A stretch of DNA of 64,000 nucleotides from Amyloporia xantha (lineage: Eukaryota > Basidiomycota > Agaricomycetes > Polyporales > Adustoporiaceae). Below, one piece after another: positions 23,083-34,564 of this stretch (the stretch's first letter is position 1; each line of letters begins with the position of its first letter). Location of the stretch: the NCBI GenBank assembly GCA_036971615.1, contig JAYKKR010000008.1:434001-498000 (forward strand). Direction: 5' to 3'. The notes under the pieces are model-generated. The model saw only the letters and a program-made list of their open reading frames with translations, had not been told where the DNA came from and did no database searches. The position numbers and the translations under genes were made by a program.

Positions 23083-25202
23083 ATGGATCACAATGAACCT
23101 CCAGTTTCAAGTCAGAATCGAATGGAGAGTGATCCATCCCCCTTGGGAGTCACTCTACGGAACAGCACGAAAACGAACAGCACAATGATTGCGAACGGAC
23201 AGCAGGACACGGACTCGCTGCTGGTGGCGGGTCCATCTAATTACGCCATGATCAACCTATCAGCGGTATCAGGCCACAGTAGCAAGTCCACGAGCCGAAG
23301 TAACAATTTGCAACAGCTCGATGGCGGCATCGCACAGAGATTACCCGGGAGAGAAGATGGGAGAAGCATGAAAAGGATAAGGTTGTCAGGGTGGAACCGT
23401 GCCGAGGCAATAGAGGCAGGTACATTCGCCTGCAGCTATTGAGCCTGACTCACCCATTCTACAGCCCACTCCTCGATTTCTTCCACCTGAAATTTGGGAC
23501 CGCATTGTTTTCTACTTGCGACATGACTTGGATGCGCTGCTAGCCTACCGCGAGGCCTACTCTGTACACGGATGGTACGAGAGAGGCAGCAAATATCTGC
23601 CGCCAGAGTATGGAAAGTGTAAGGCTACCGACGAGTCCACGGATCTGCATCTCGACCAGCAACAAGGGGCGGAGGAGGACAAAGAGGACGATGACAATGA
23701 AAACGAGATCGACGAAGACGACGACGACGAGGATGACGATGTTTACTACGATTTTAGTGGCTTCGAGTCTGACTCCGAAAATGCCAGCTGGGCACGTAAT
23801 TTTACATACAGCTATCATATTCAACTCACCAAAATTTGGCCTTCTGCTGCAGCCCACTCCTCGATTTCTTCCACCTGAACTTTGGGACCGTGTCGTTTCC
23901 TACTTGCGATATGACCTGGATGCGCTGGTAGCGTACGGTGAGGCCTACCCTGAACACGGATGGGACGAAAGAGTTGATAAGTACGTACCGCCGGAATATG
24001 GACAAGATCATGTTACTTTTTTGAATCGGAAAGAGGTGGTGCGCATAGGAAGGATGAAAAGCAGCTGGAGAGGTCCAACCTCGGTGGTCTTTGAGGGGCG
24101 AGGATCCATCCCACACCTGTGCACATTTGCAGCGATGCTGGGCGGAAGGTGGACGAAGACGGAGTACCTTCGCATCAGGCACGCAAAGTGGCCAGCCTGG
24201 GGAATGCCGCCGGACATCTTCCGCAATCTGTCCACGTTCACCGGGATCACATCGCTCGAGCTCTATGACGTCACGTTCCCTTCCATTGTCACATTCGGCC
24301 GGCTCATCTGCGCCACCGCCCTCCCCGACCTGGAGCGGCTTACATGCGTCAGAGTGCACTTTGAGACACATCATTTCAATCGTGCTGTATTTCGACGCGG
24401 ATACACTTTTAAGATGTGGCTCTCGCATGTCACCCTCTATGACTCGGACAGGACTTCTTTCGACGACATCACAGGCTTCTTCCTGTCTATGGGCATCTTT
24501 GCAAAGCTGCTTTGCAAAAAACTGGGCGAATACCTCTCTAACGATATTTTTCCTTTATACCCCGGAGACTGTCTGTCCGGAAGTATTCAGCGTTTCCTTC
24601 AGTCGTCTGGTGCTTCACTTCGACGACTATACCTATGCCTGGTGCCCAGCGGTGAGCCACACAACTCCTTGCTCAATCCTCAGAGCTGTCTGATTCATGC
24701 TCCCAGTCTATCCGATCGATATTTCCCATAACACAAAGCTTACAAATTTTGTACTCGCTCTACATATCGATGATGTGGATTTCAATACTGGCTGTATAGT
24801 TCAGCTCGTCTCTCGGCTCACCTCCAAAGTCATGAAGGAGATCACCATAGTACTCGATATTCGCTCCATGACGATTAACAGACCTGAGGAGCTTATCGCA
24901 ATCCTGACAAACCTGTCCCTTGGCTGTTGCTTTCAACTTGACCACATCTTTACCTGCCCTTTATTTGACACGCTTGAAAAGGTTAAATTTACAGTCCACT
25001 CTGACGAAGGTGCTGCTGTGTTCCTTAACGATGGAGTCAGGGCTCTATGGGAAACACTGGTGCAGTCTCAGATGCCTACACTACACAAACGAGGTATCCT
25101 GAGGTGTGTTTTTTCTGCTGTAGCTGCGTTGATTCACTAACGTTTGACCTGGCTTTGAATCTCGCGCCATACAGTGCTGATTGCTATGATTTGTCACGCT
25201 AA
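23083..25202 (+). CDS. F-box-like protein, array copy B (chimeric, two F-box starts)
   Basis: Likely exons are 23083-23415 (GC donor), 23465-23795, 23853-24651, 24707-25103 and 25175-25202. The second exon holds a first F-box start (LPPEIWDRIVFYL) truncated after PPEYGK and followed by a long Asp/Glu run (about 23650-23750) and a FESDSE segment like the N-terminal region of copies D and E. After another intron a full-length body restarts with LPPELWDRVVSYL. The intron at 23796-23852 joins phase 1 to phase 0, so the whole cannot be read through as drawn. An unspliced ORF from an ATG at 23610 reaches the second F-box using the acidic tract in a basic frame. The copy looks like an unequal-recombination product; whether it is functional is open. 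Confidence 0.5.
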
Positions 25203-25289
25203 AAACGGTGACAGCAGACTCTATAAATCCTCTCTTTCGTTCCGCTCTCACTGTCTGCACCTTCTCGGATACTCTATCTTCTGCGTGCC

Positions 25290-25730
25290 ATGTTGACTTC
25301 CACTGAACGTTGGCGACCATATATGCCCGCGACATCCAGTCTAGCCCTTCACAGCCCTTCACCCGTGCGAATTGTCAACGCAGGGTCCGCCACGAGGCCG
25401 GGAGCGGGACTTCCTTTCAAGATGTCGCGACCTGTGGCCCGTGGCACGAGATACGGTCGAAAGCAGCGGGGTCGTCCTCCGGGAAACATATACGCGTTTA
25501 TAACATGGGATGCGGACGATCCGGTAGTAATGGCAGCCCTATTATACGGTTCTTCCTTACTTACGGAAGTTTTCGACGACACGATCGGACAGTGTACCAT
25601 GGTACCTATATTGACGGCCCCAGTGTTTTACATAGTTTTGATTTTCATACCAGCGTCATGTCGCCGTAAGAGATGCTTTACTAGGTTGTACACATTCATA
25701 TCATTCACAATGGACTATTTGGGTTATTAA
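25290..25730 (+). CDS. Short ORF downstream of F-box copy B, possible membrane protein
   Basis: An ATG at 25290 opens 146 codons. The N-terminal half is basic and low complexity; the C-terminal half has hydrophobic segments (VVMAALLYGSSLL and PVFYIVLIFIPA) that could span a membrane. The middle part aligns in frame with the ORF at 40442-40792 downstream of copy F (W/C-D-x-D-x-x-V-V then ALLYGS / VLLYCS), and relics exist after copies A and E. Conservation may simply reflect co-duplication with the F-box genes. No family is recognised. Confidence 0.35.
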   Translation: MLTSTERWRPYMPATSSLALHSPSPVRIVNAGSATRPGAGLPFKMSRPVARGTRYGRKQRGRPPGNIYAFITWDADDPVVMAALLYGSSLLTEVFDDTIGQCTMVPILTAPVFYIVLIFIPASCRRKRCFTRLYTFISFTMDYLGY

Positions 25731-28190
25731 TCTGACGTGAAATTGACAAACAACAAAGAAAGCCTGTGCAAGCGAGGGATATGCGACTGCACCAGTCGCA
25801 GCCCGGGAAGTCCCCACTGACAACGCTGCAAAGGCTGTCGAAAGACGCGGGTAGATATACATACCTCTAGTCAATTGTCTAAGGATATTACCGGGAGCGC
25901 TGGTAGTGACGGATTACTCTTGACAGTATCTTAAGGGTGAGCCTTGATATTGCGCAGTAGGAATGTGCTTTCCATGGCTCGCTTGGCCGTCCGTGGGTAG
26001 TGGAAATTCTTCATTGATCGACGATGCGCACCTCCACCGAATGCGATCGCCGTGTCCTTACGAGGAGGCGGACGGCAGAGGAAGACTCCAAGCGCTTCCG
26101 ATTTGGAGCCCATTCATCGAGACAGGAACTGAAAAAGAAATCAGGCTACATCAAAAGAGAATCAGCTCGGACTTTGTCTGAGTACAGAATGCGCGCACCG
26201 TGTCGTGTCTTCGATTCTTCTTCCGCATCTCCCAAAGCTACACACTCATATGTACACTGCTTCAGTCTGCTGGGTTGCTCAGCCACTCGGATGCGTGTCT
26301 GCGACGGCAACTGGGGTGTGCAGCCGCCCACTAACCTACCGTAGACCGGGCGTGCGTGATGGAACAAGAGCGTCGTGACGCACAGAGCTATGCGCAGACG
26401 CAAAAGCGCGAGCCCGAGGGACGTAGCGCGCAGCACAGCGCGGGCTCTGACGTTCGTCGATCACACTCTCCTGCAGCACGCGTGCCACTTAGTCTCCCAT
26501 TACCTTCGTGGCAAATTCATACCTCCAACCGCAACCCACCTTTGTCACATAGCGCTTATTCGAGCGATTTGCAGCCGAACCTGTTCTCCAAATACAACAT
26601 ATGATCATGCGTCAATAAAATGCTCTGTGCAGAAGTTCGGTCAGACCAATAACAGCGTATAGGTCACTCGCGAAAGTCGGGCCGCTTGAGCTTCTTCCCA
26701 AGAGATCGTGTGCTCATATGCCGTGCCCAGTTCTTCTCACCCTAAATGTGTTATATCGCCCGTAAGACAAAAATGATCTCTACTGGCCGTCAAGACAGTC
26801 TTTACGAAGACAGCTGTGGCCACGTCCACGGATCTTCGACATTTCGAATGTGAAGCCTATGCCGATTCCGATATTCTGTAGCGCCAGTTCAGGGCGTGCG
26901 CCAATCTTATCTTCCGGTTTGGAGTTCAACAAGGTGCCGAGGGGAGTGTAGGGGAGGGGCGCGGTGATCTTGTCGTATCTATCGAGGTAGTGAGTATCCC
27001 AGGTGAACACGAAAGCATCACTGAGCCGCCCGCGGGGCACGAAGGTTCGTACCATACCAGAAACGTCGCCCCGCCCCCTCGCCGACCTTGTGGGACTCGA
27101 TAGTATACAATCCGTGTGTGACTCTAACTGTCGGCTCTGTGACCGGAAGGGTGGCTTGGAAGCGCTGTCAGATGCTCCGCGAAAGCGGTACAAGAAGGGA
27201 CCAAACGAGCAATCATACAGAAGATATTGGAGTCTGAAGTTGGAACCCTACTAGTGTTCTTGGTCTACGAAGATAGCTATCGGCTAGGACAAGGATGACA
27301 GAGAGAACGGTCCAGCTCACCACATTGTCTAAACAGAGATGATCGGCGATTGGGGAGCATGGAACGCGAATCCTAATAGTAGTCGTATATGGGTGACAAG
27401 GATAGCATTGACGTGATGCAAGGTAGCGCTCTACCGAAGAGGTGTAGGAAGCCTCCTCGGGGCATGATGGGCGCGTGAAATCGATATGCATGTTGCAATG
27501 CGTTTTCAGGTCTTCTTTGAGGCTATACCGACCACATTAGTACGCCCGGTCGATAAGCAAAGCGGTGGTATCTGGTTCATGCTGGTCAGCCTCAAATCTC
27601 TCGCATGCACTGCCAGCTTCACAGCTAACGCATCAAGAGTCAATGCGGTCGCTGCTATCCAAACGCATAAATTGTGCTGCGATGTTGAAGGCGACATCCT
27701 GGTGAAGCATTCTCGTCCACGACGATAGCACTTCCCCAGCGATAGAACGCGACCAAGGATGATATGGTATGACATCCAGACCTATCCAGACCTGCGTCAG
27801 ATATATTCACGTACTATGATAGTTCTGTGATCAGAAGATGGCCTTCCAGCGTCTCTGAGCGCTTCATACAATTAGGAGTCCGATTTGATTGCTAGCTTCT
27901 TGTAAGCTTGATATCAGGCTATGCATCTTGCCAATATACACATCAAAGGATATTTGACGTCTTCTCTTGGGCTGCTCTGGATATACCTCTTATCTGGAGT
28001 GCTAGATCGCTACTAGTGTGTCATATAAGCCTGGGAAAAGAGGGAAGTATCCATATGAGCGCGAGTTGACAGGCCGCTGAAAACAAGCAGTGAATTTCCC
28101 ATGAACAGATGCAAGAATGAGAGACACTCGAAGCTAAACATACCATTCACACAATTACTGGATAACTAAAGCGAACACAGACACAGCCAT
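25731..28190. other. Degenerate interval between F-box copies B and C
   Basis: 25930-26120 repeats the block seen at 17960-18150. 27110-27800 repeats the flanking block of units A and B. On the minus strand, 27090-26780 keeps a coding-like stretch (DAFVFTWDTHYLDRYDKI, then a Gly/Ile-rich end) whose family I do not recognise. No complete gene is seen. Confidence 0.4.
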
Positions 28191-28329
28191 GAGGCTGTGG
28201 TACCTGACGGACGAGCTATATATGAGCTGGGGAACGCAGAGCTGCAGCTAACACTGTCTGGAATACTCTCCCAATACCTTAAGATACATACATAGAGTCG
28301 CCTACTTGCGCCTCCAATCGCCATACACG

Positions 28330-29832
28330 ATGACCGCGCATCGACACAAACAAAGGTTACTCAGGAGGGAGTGCGAGATAAGCGCAAAAAAGAGGAAGCT
28401 GTCAGGAAAACACTGCCCAGAGGCAAGAAACGTAAGGGAGGTAGGCACATTTACCTATAGCCATGGAATCCAACTCAGCCGTTCTTTAGCCCATTCCTCG
28501 ATTCCTTCCACCTGAACTTTGGGACCACATCGTTTCCTACCTGCGATATGACCTGGATGCGCTGCTAGCGTACCGCGAGGCCTACTCTGGACGCGGATGG
28601 TACGAAAGAGGTAGCAAGTACGTGCCGCCAGAATATGAAAAACGTAAGGCTACCTTTTCGAATCGGAAGGAGGTGGAGCGGATAGGGAAGATGAAAAGCA
28701 GCTGGACAGGGCCAGTCAACGTCGAAATCAGGGGCGGCTCGCGTAAGGACGACAAGGGATCGATCCCACACCTGGGCACATTTGCAGCGATGCTGGGCGG
28801 AAAGTGGACAAAGACAGGCTGGCTTTCGATCGAGCACGCAGAGTGGCCAGCCTGGGGAATGCCGCTGGACGTCTTCGAGAATCTATCCACGTTCACCGGG
28901 ATCACATGGCTCGATCTCGATGACGTCACGTTCCCTTCCATTGCTACATTCGGCCGGCTCGTCTGCGCCCTCCCCGCCCTCGAAAAGCTCGAATGCAACA
29001 AAGTGCGCTTCGAGACGCATCATTTCAATCGCGCTGCATTTCCACGCGGGTGTGCTGATGCGATGAAGCTCTCGCATGTCTACTTCAACAACTTGGATAG
29101 GACTTTCATGGACGACATCTCGCACTTCTTCGTGTCCATGGACATTTCTGCAAAGCTGACCAGCATACGCCTGGGCCTTCTCAGCACTAGTCCTTACCAC
29201 ACGAACTTTCTGTCCGGAAATATCCAGCGTCTCGTGCAGTCGGCCGGTGCTTCACTTCATGAACTGTCCCTGTGGCTAGTACCCACCAACGGTGAACCAC
29301 ACAACTCCTTATTCAGCCCTCGAAGCTGTCTGATTGGTATTTACAGAGTATCCCATGGATATTTCTCAAAATACGCTACTCAAAACATTGTACCTTGTGC
29401 TAAAGCTTAGCGACGTGGATGTCAACACTGACTGCGTAATTCAGCTCGTTTCTCAGCTCACGTCCCGGGTTATGGACACGATCTCCATAAGATTTGCGAT
29501 AAAATCCGAGATGTTCACCAAACCTGCGGAGCTCAATACAATCCTGACGAAGCTGTCCCATGACTGTTGCTCCCAACTTGACCATATCTTGACCCGCCCT
29601 GTATTCGACAAGCTTCAACAGGTTCGGATCACAGTCTGGGATTGGAACTGTCATTCTGAGGCTGGTGAACTTGTCAATGTTCTATGGATGCACCTGGTAC
29701 AGTCTCAGATGCCCAAATTATACGAACGAGGTATTCTCAGGTGTGTTTGTGGTCTGCTGTAGCCGCGTTGACCTCACTTTGATAACTTTGGATCTCACGC
29801 GGTACAGGACCACTTGCCGGCAATACGTGTGA
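28330..29832 (+). CDS. F-box-like protein, array copy C (short N-terminus)
   Basis: Exons 28330-28440, 28490-29291, 29347-29740 and 29808-29832 give 443 residues, all splice phases agreeing with the paralogues; intron 1 has a normal GT donor. Exon 1 is only 37 codons because most of the N-terminal low-complexity region is deleted, but the basic KKRKLS patch remains. The F-box-like segment LPPELWDHIVSYL is followed by YDLDALLAYREAY, then the leucine-rich body. A TATATA box at 28217-28222 lies 113 bp upstream. An SCF substrate-receptor role is inferred from the family. Confidence 0.7.
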
Positions 29833-31400
29833 CACCACAAATAGACACAAAAGGCCATTTCGAATCTTTTAATACGCGTCCCTGCTCCACCCCTCACCAT
29901 CTGTGCTTCCTCGCTTACTCTGTCTATGTCGATTCTTATCCACGCCGCTCTGAACCGTTACACTATGTGAACGAGACCATGCAAGATCGACAATCGCAAA
30001 CGCTATAAACGACGCTGGGCGATAGTGATGACGATTTATGTGACACGGATAGGCTCTTCAAGGTGCTGCGGGGCGCAACTCAATTCGATCATCGACGCAC
30101 GAGCGCCCGGTGACTTGTGCCAAGAGACCCGAATCACCTCTACCAGAATAAGATGATGCCATTCGATATGACCTAATGCTAGCCTCCACTCCGGGTCGGT
30201 CGAGCGCGACACTGGCTGGCCGATGAGCTTTGGAAGCCCAATATCCACCACCAAAGACATACTCATCATAACCACAACAGGCTTTTCGACATCACTTTGA
30301 CTCGGACTCGGGGCACGTCATCTCTCGGTGAAATTCGGAGGTCTTCGCTGAAGCGGTGGTCCAGGGAGCGGGGTCCTCTCAATGCGACGTATGTTACAGC
30401 TGGAGACGCCGAGCATGTGTCAGATGCTCTGTGATCCTGTACAGCGATGCAGGTAGATCCTGTCAGTTGTCGTATAAGGGAGAACGAGGGCCTCGTAGCG
30501 CCTGGTGGGCAATGCAATGCGAAAATCCCTAGGCCCGTTTGAATTCAGGGAGGGATGTACGTTCCATCGACGCACACGCTGTGAAGCAAATTTGTGCCTT
30601 CTTAGGGGCTATGCCTGTGACGCGTCACATCAGGATGCTCATTCAACGTCCGATACCGCCATTCGACACTGAGTGTCGGTCAGCGATTGTACAAGACAAA
30701 TGTGCTCCTTCACGGTTAGTGGACCGGGACAGGTTGATGCAGTTTAGCGATGACATCCAATCGAGCCAATAGAGGATCTCGCGATGTCGGAGGGCCGGGC
30801 GTACTGGGGACTCGGATGTACTCATCGATCGTCCCATCCACGACGATAGCAGTTCAGCGGCGAAACAATGGGTCTAAAGTACGATGTCATGATATTAATA
30901 TTGAGCTGCATAAGATGCAATCTCGAATTGTGCTAGTAAGCACACGAGGCAGTGCTTCCGAGTGCCTCCGAGTCGTGGGGAACCTGTCAATGATAAGGAG
31001 ATCCCGAGGGCCATGTAAGTACTTAATAGTGTTCCGGAAGCTTCAAAGCATGCCCTACATACCTTCAATGTGTGCGTCGAAGGTTGCTCGACGTCTTCTC
31101 TGGGGTTGTACATTACACGAATACATACGCTCGGAATATGCCTTTGAAAGACTCCCAAGTACTTGAAACAGACCATTTCGCCACAGAAGCCTGAACAATG
31201 AGCAAACCATTAATGCCTTTGCCAGTCGAAGAGTGTGTTAGCAGGGAGCTGGGAAGCATCAACGAGACTGCGAGGCGAGAACGAGAGAAGGTGGGTAAAC
31301 CACACACGTGTACTGGAAAACCACAATAAACGCTGTGCATCTGATGAACAATGCCACGAGGTCATAGTCCCTGAAGGCCTGACGGACGAGCCGTCTACGC
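29833..31400. other. Degenerate interval between F-box copies C and D
   Basis: A minus-strand frame at 30275-30036 looks coding (VVDIGLPKLIGQPVSRS, then ALGHIEWHHLILVEVIRV) but has no clear start or partner exons. Around 30640-31180 the block shared by all unit flanks recurs on the minus strand with stops. No intact gene is supportable. Confidence 0.4.
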
Positions 31401-31534
31401 ACCGTTATTCAGAGCAGCAGTCTTTATCATCTAAAATACCCTCCTTCGTACCGTAAGAACGTTGAGGTGGCTCACTTGTCCTCTTAGTACCGCCGGTCAC
31501 CGTCCACTACTGCATCGAGCTCCGTCCTGTGCAT

Positions 31535-33336
31535 ATGGATCACCATGAGCCAAAGGCCCCTAAACCAAGTCTAATTAGCATTCTACGGGGCAGGATGATA
31601 TCCAGCGACCCGGTAGCTCCGCAGGGACACACGCAGCACACAGACTCACCAATAGTGGCTCCTCCACCTGACGTCGAAGTGATCCAGGGATATCCACTAG
31701 CGATGCAGGACCTCACTTACGAACCCACCATTGGCGCACCCTCCCGAGCCCATCTGACTTTGAAACGGCAAGGGGACGATGACTTTCGCCATGACGATGA
31801 CGATACCGACTATTTCGAGTCCGACTGGGCCCTGAGGGCAAGGGAGGAAAGACAGGCAAGAAAGGTAAGAGAGCAAAGAGAGGCAGCAGAGGTAGGTAGA
31901 TTTAGCTACAGCTCAGATCCAACTGAACATAACGTGGAATTCGCTCTGTAGTCCACTCCTCGCCATCTTCCCCCTGAACTTTGGGACCATATCGTTTCCT
32001 ACTTACGATATGACCTGGATGCGCTCCTAGCATACCGCGATGCCTATTCTGGACGCGGATGGCACGAGAGAGCTAGCAAGTACGTGCCGCCAGAATACGG
32101 ACAAAATATTGTCACTTTTTCGAATCGGAACGAGTTGGTGCGGATAGGAAGGATGAAAAGCAGCTGGATAGGACCATGGGCGGTGCATATCTGGGGCGGC
32201 GGCCAGCGTGGGGATGACAGAAAACCCATCCCACACCTGTGCACATTCACGGCGATGCTGGGCGGAAAGTGGAAGAATATGGACATTCTTGACATACGAT
32301 ACGCAGAGTGGCCAGTCTGGGAGATGCCTCCAGACATCTTCCGCAATCTGGCAACGTTCACCGGGATCACGAAGCTCGATCTCGATGATGTCACGTTCCC
32401 TTCGATTACCATGTTCGGCCGGCTGCTCTGTGCTCTCCCCGCCCTGGAGAGGCTCATATGCAGCGAAGTGCGATTTGCGACACGTGGTTTCAATCCCCTT
32501 GCATTTGTTCTATGCGCTGATTCGTTAAGGGTATCAGATGTCCGCCTGGACGGGGCTGCGATTGAAGGCATCGCAAACTTCTTCGTGTCTGTGCATAACT
32601 TGAAGCACCTGACAACGATACGCCTGGGCCAACACTATGTTGGCCATATCCGCCCTGTGTACCCAAAATATTTTCTTTCCGGGAATATACAGCGTCTCTT
32701 GCTGCTGGCCGGTGCTTCACTTCAAACATTGATTCTGTGCCTGGTACCCGCCGATGGTGAGCGACTCGGACACAACTACTCGCTCAATCCTCGAAGCTGT
32801 CTGATTGGTATTTCCAGAGTACCCTTTGGATATTTCCCATAACACGAAGCTCCAAACATTTCAGCTCATCCTGTGTATCGATAGTGTGGATTTCAACCTC
32901 GACGCTGGCTGCATCGCCCAGCTGGTCTCTCAGCTCACCTCCCCAATTATCAACACGATCTACATAGAGCTCAATATCAATTCCGTGATATTCACCAAAC
33001 CTGAGGAGCTTGATGCAATCCTGGCCAGGTTGTTCCATGGCTGTTGCTCTCAACTTGACCAAATCTTTACCCGCTCTGTATTTGACAAGCTTATTAGTGC
33101 ACAGGTTAAGATCAAAGTCCGGCATCAGAAAGATGCTCATCGGCAGGTTGATGACAAAGTTGATGCTCTATGGGCAAATCTGGTGCAGTCTCAGATGCCT
33201 AGACTATACAATCGAGGTATCATGAGGTGCGTTTGTCTTCTGCTGTAGCTGCGTTGAGTCACTGATATTTGACATGTTTGACCTACCCTTGAATCTCATG
33301 TCGTGCAGGACCAAACCCCGGTCATTCATATTCTGA
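31535..33336 (+). CDS. F-box-like protein, array copy D
   Basis: Exons 31535-31891, 31952-32756, 32818-33226 and 33309-33336 give 532 residues. All donors and acceptors are canonical (gag|gtaggt, gatg|gtgagc, tgag|gtgcgt) and the phases are 0, 1, 2 as in the other copies. The N-terminus carries an Asp-rich stretch, YFESDW, and an Arg/Glu-rich segment likely to be helical. The F-box-like LPPELWDHIVSYLRYDLDAL starts exon 2; the body has repeated LDLDDVTFPSI and LLCALPALERL type strands. Its promoter has lost the TATA seen in its siblings, so expression may differ. Confidence 0.7.
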
Positions 33337-34380
33337 CAACAGACCGTTTCGATTCTCCGCCCCGTCCCCGCATCATCATCCCCGCCTCACTGTCCTCGCG
33401 TCCTTGCATCCTTTATGTTCTGTCTGCCATGTCGGGTTGAACTGAGCCGTTGGTGAGGATACACGCACCGTGGCTTCCAGGCTGGCTCCCATCCGTGTCC
33501 ATTATCAACGCAAGGTCCGCTGTGAGTCCGGGGAGGGAAGGGACTCCCTCTTGACATGTCGCGGCCCTTGATCCTTGCATTCAAGTACGATACGATGTGA
33601 TGTTTCAAGGAAGTTTGACTTCCTGAAGCCGCAGAGAGAGGCTGCACGGTATCCCACCGACGCGGACGCTGTCAAGTTTTTGCCTTCCTAGAGGCTATTC
33701 CTGTTACGTACTAGGTGGCTCATTCGACGTCGGATACTACCATCTGACGCTGAGTGTACTCATGACGGATGCGTGGCTTCATAGCTGACGGACCGGGAAT
33801 TGATGTCATCCAAAGGGAGCTCATGAAGGATGTAGCGAGGCCGGAGGGCTCGGCGTGCTGACGACTCGGAAGTGCTCCTTGACCTTCCCATCCATGATGA
33901 TAGCACCCTAGGTGCGAAAGAATGGGACGAAAGTAAGATGTCGCGATATTATTGACCTGTATAAGATACAAGCACGAACTCTGCTGGTACCTGATATCTC
34001 ATAGTATCTCCCGCTGGTCACAAGAGGCTCGTCAGTGCTTCCGAGTGCCTCGCAGGGAACCTGCCAATGATCAGGAGACGCCGAGGTCCATGTAGGTGAT
34101 TGTGATTTGTAAGCTTCGCAGCACGCTCTGCATACGTTCAATGTACACGTCGAAGGTAGTACATCACAGAAAACCATATGCTCGCAATATGCCTCTGAAA
34201 CACCCCAGATGCGCTTTTCACCGCAGAAGCTTGAACAACGAGCAACGCATTGATGTTGTTGTCATTCGCAGAGCGTGTTGACGGGACGCTAGGAAGTATT
34301 CACGAGTTTGCAAATAGACAGAGGCGAAAACGAGAGAAAGTGAATGGAACCACAATAGACGCGCAGCGTCTGATGGATAC
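33337..34380. other. Degenerate interval between F-box copies D and E
   Basis: The first 250 bp match the downstream flank of copies A and B, but the short ORF is broken. The stretch from about 33700 to 34300 matches the minus-strand relic block of the other units. No gene is seen. Confidence 0.4.
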
Positions 34381-34564
34381 CGCCATGAGACCGTGGTCCC
34401 TGAAGGCCTGATGGACGAGTATATGGGCGCCATTATACAGAGCTGCGGTCTTGACCGTCCAAAATACCTTCCTTCGTCCTGTAGGAAACGGTGGCTCACT
34501 TGTTTTCTTAGTACTCCCAGTCACCGTCTTCCTTTACTACTGCGTTGAGCTGCGTCCTGTGCAT

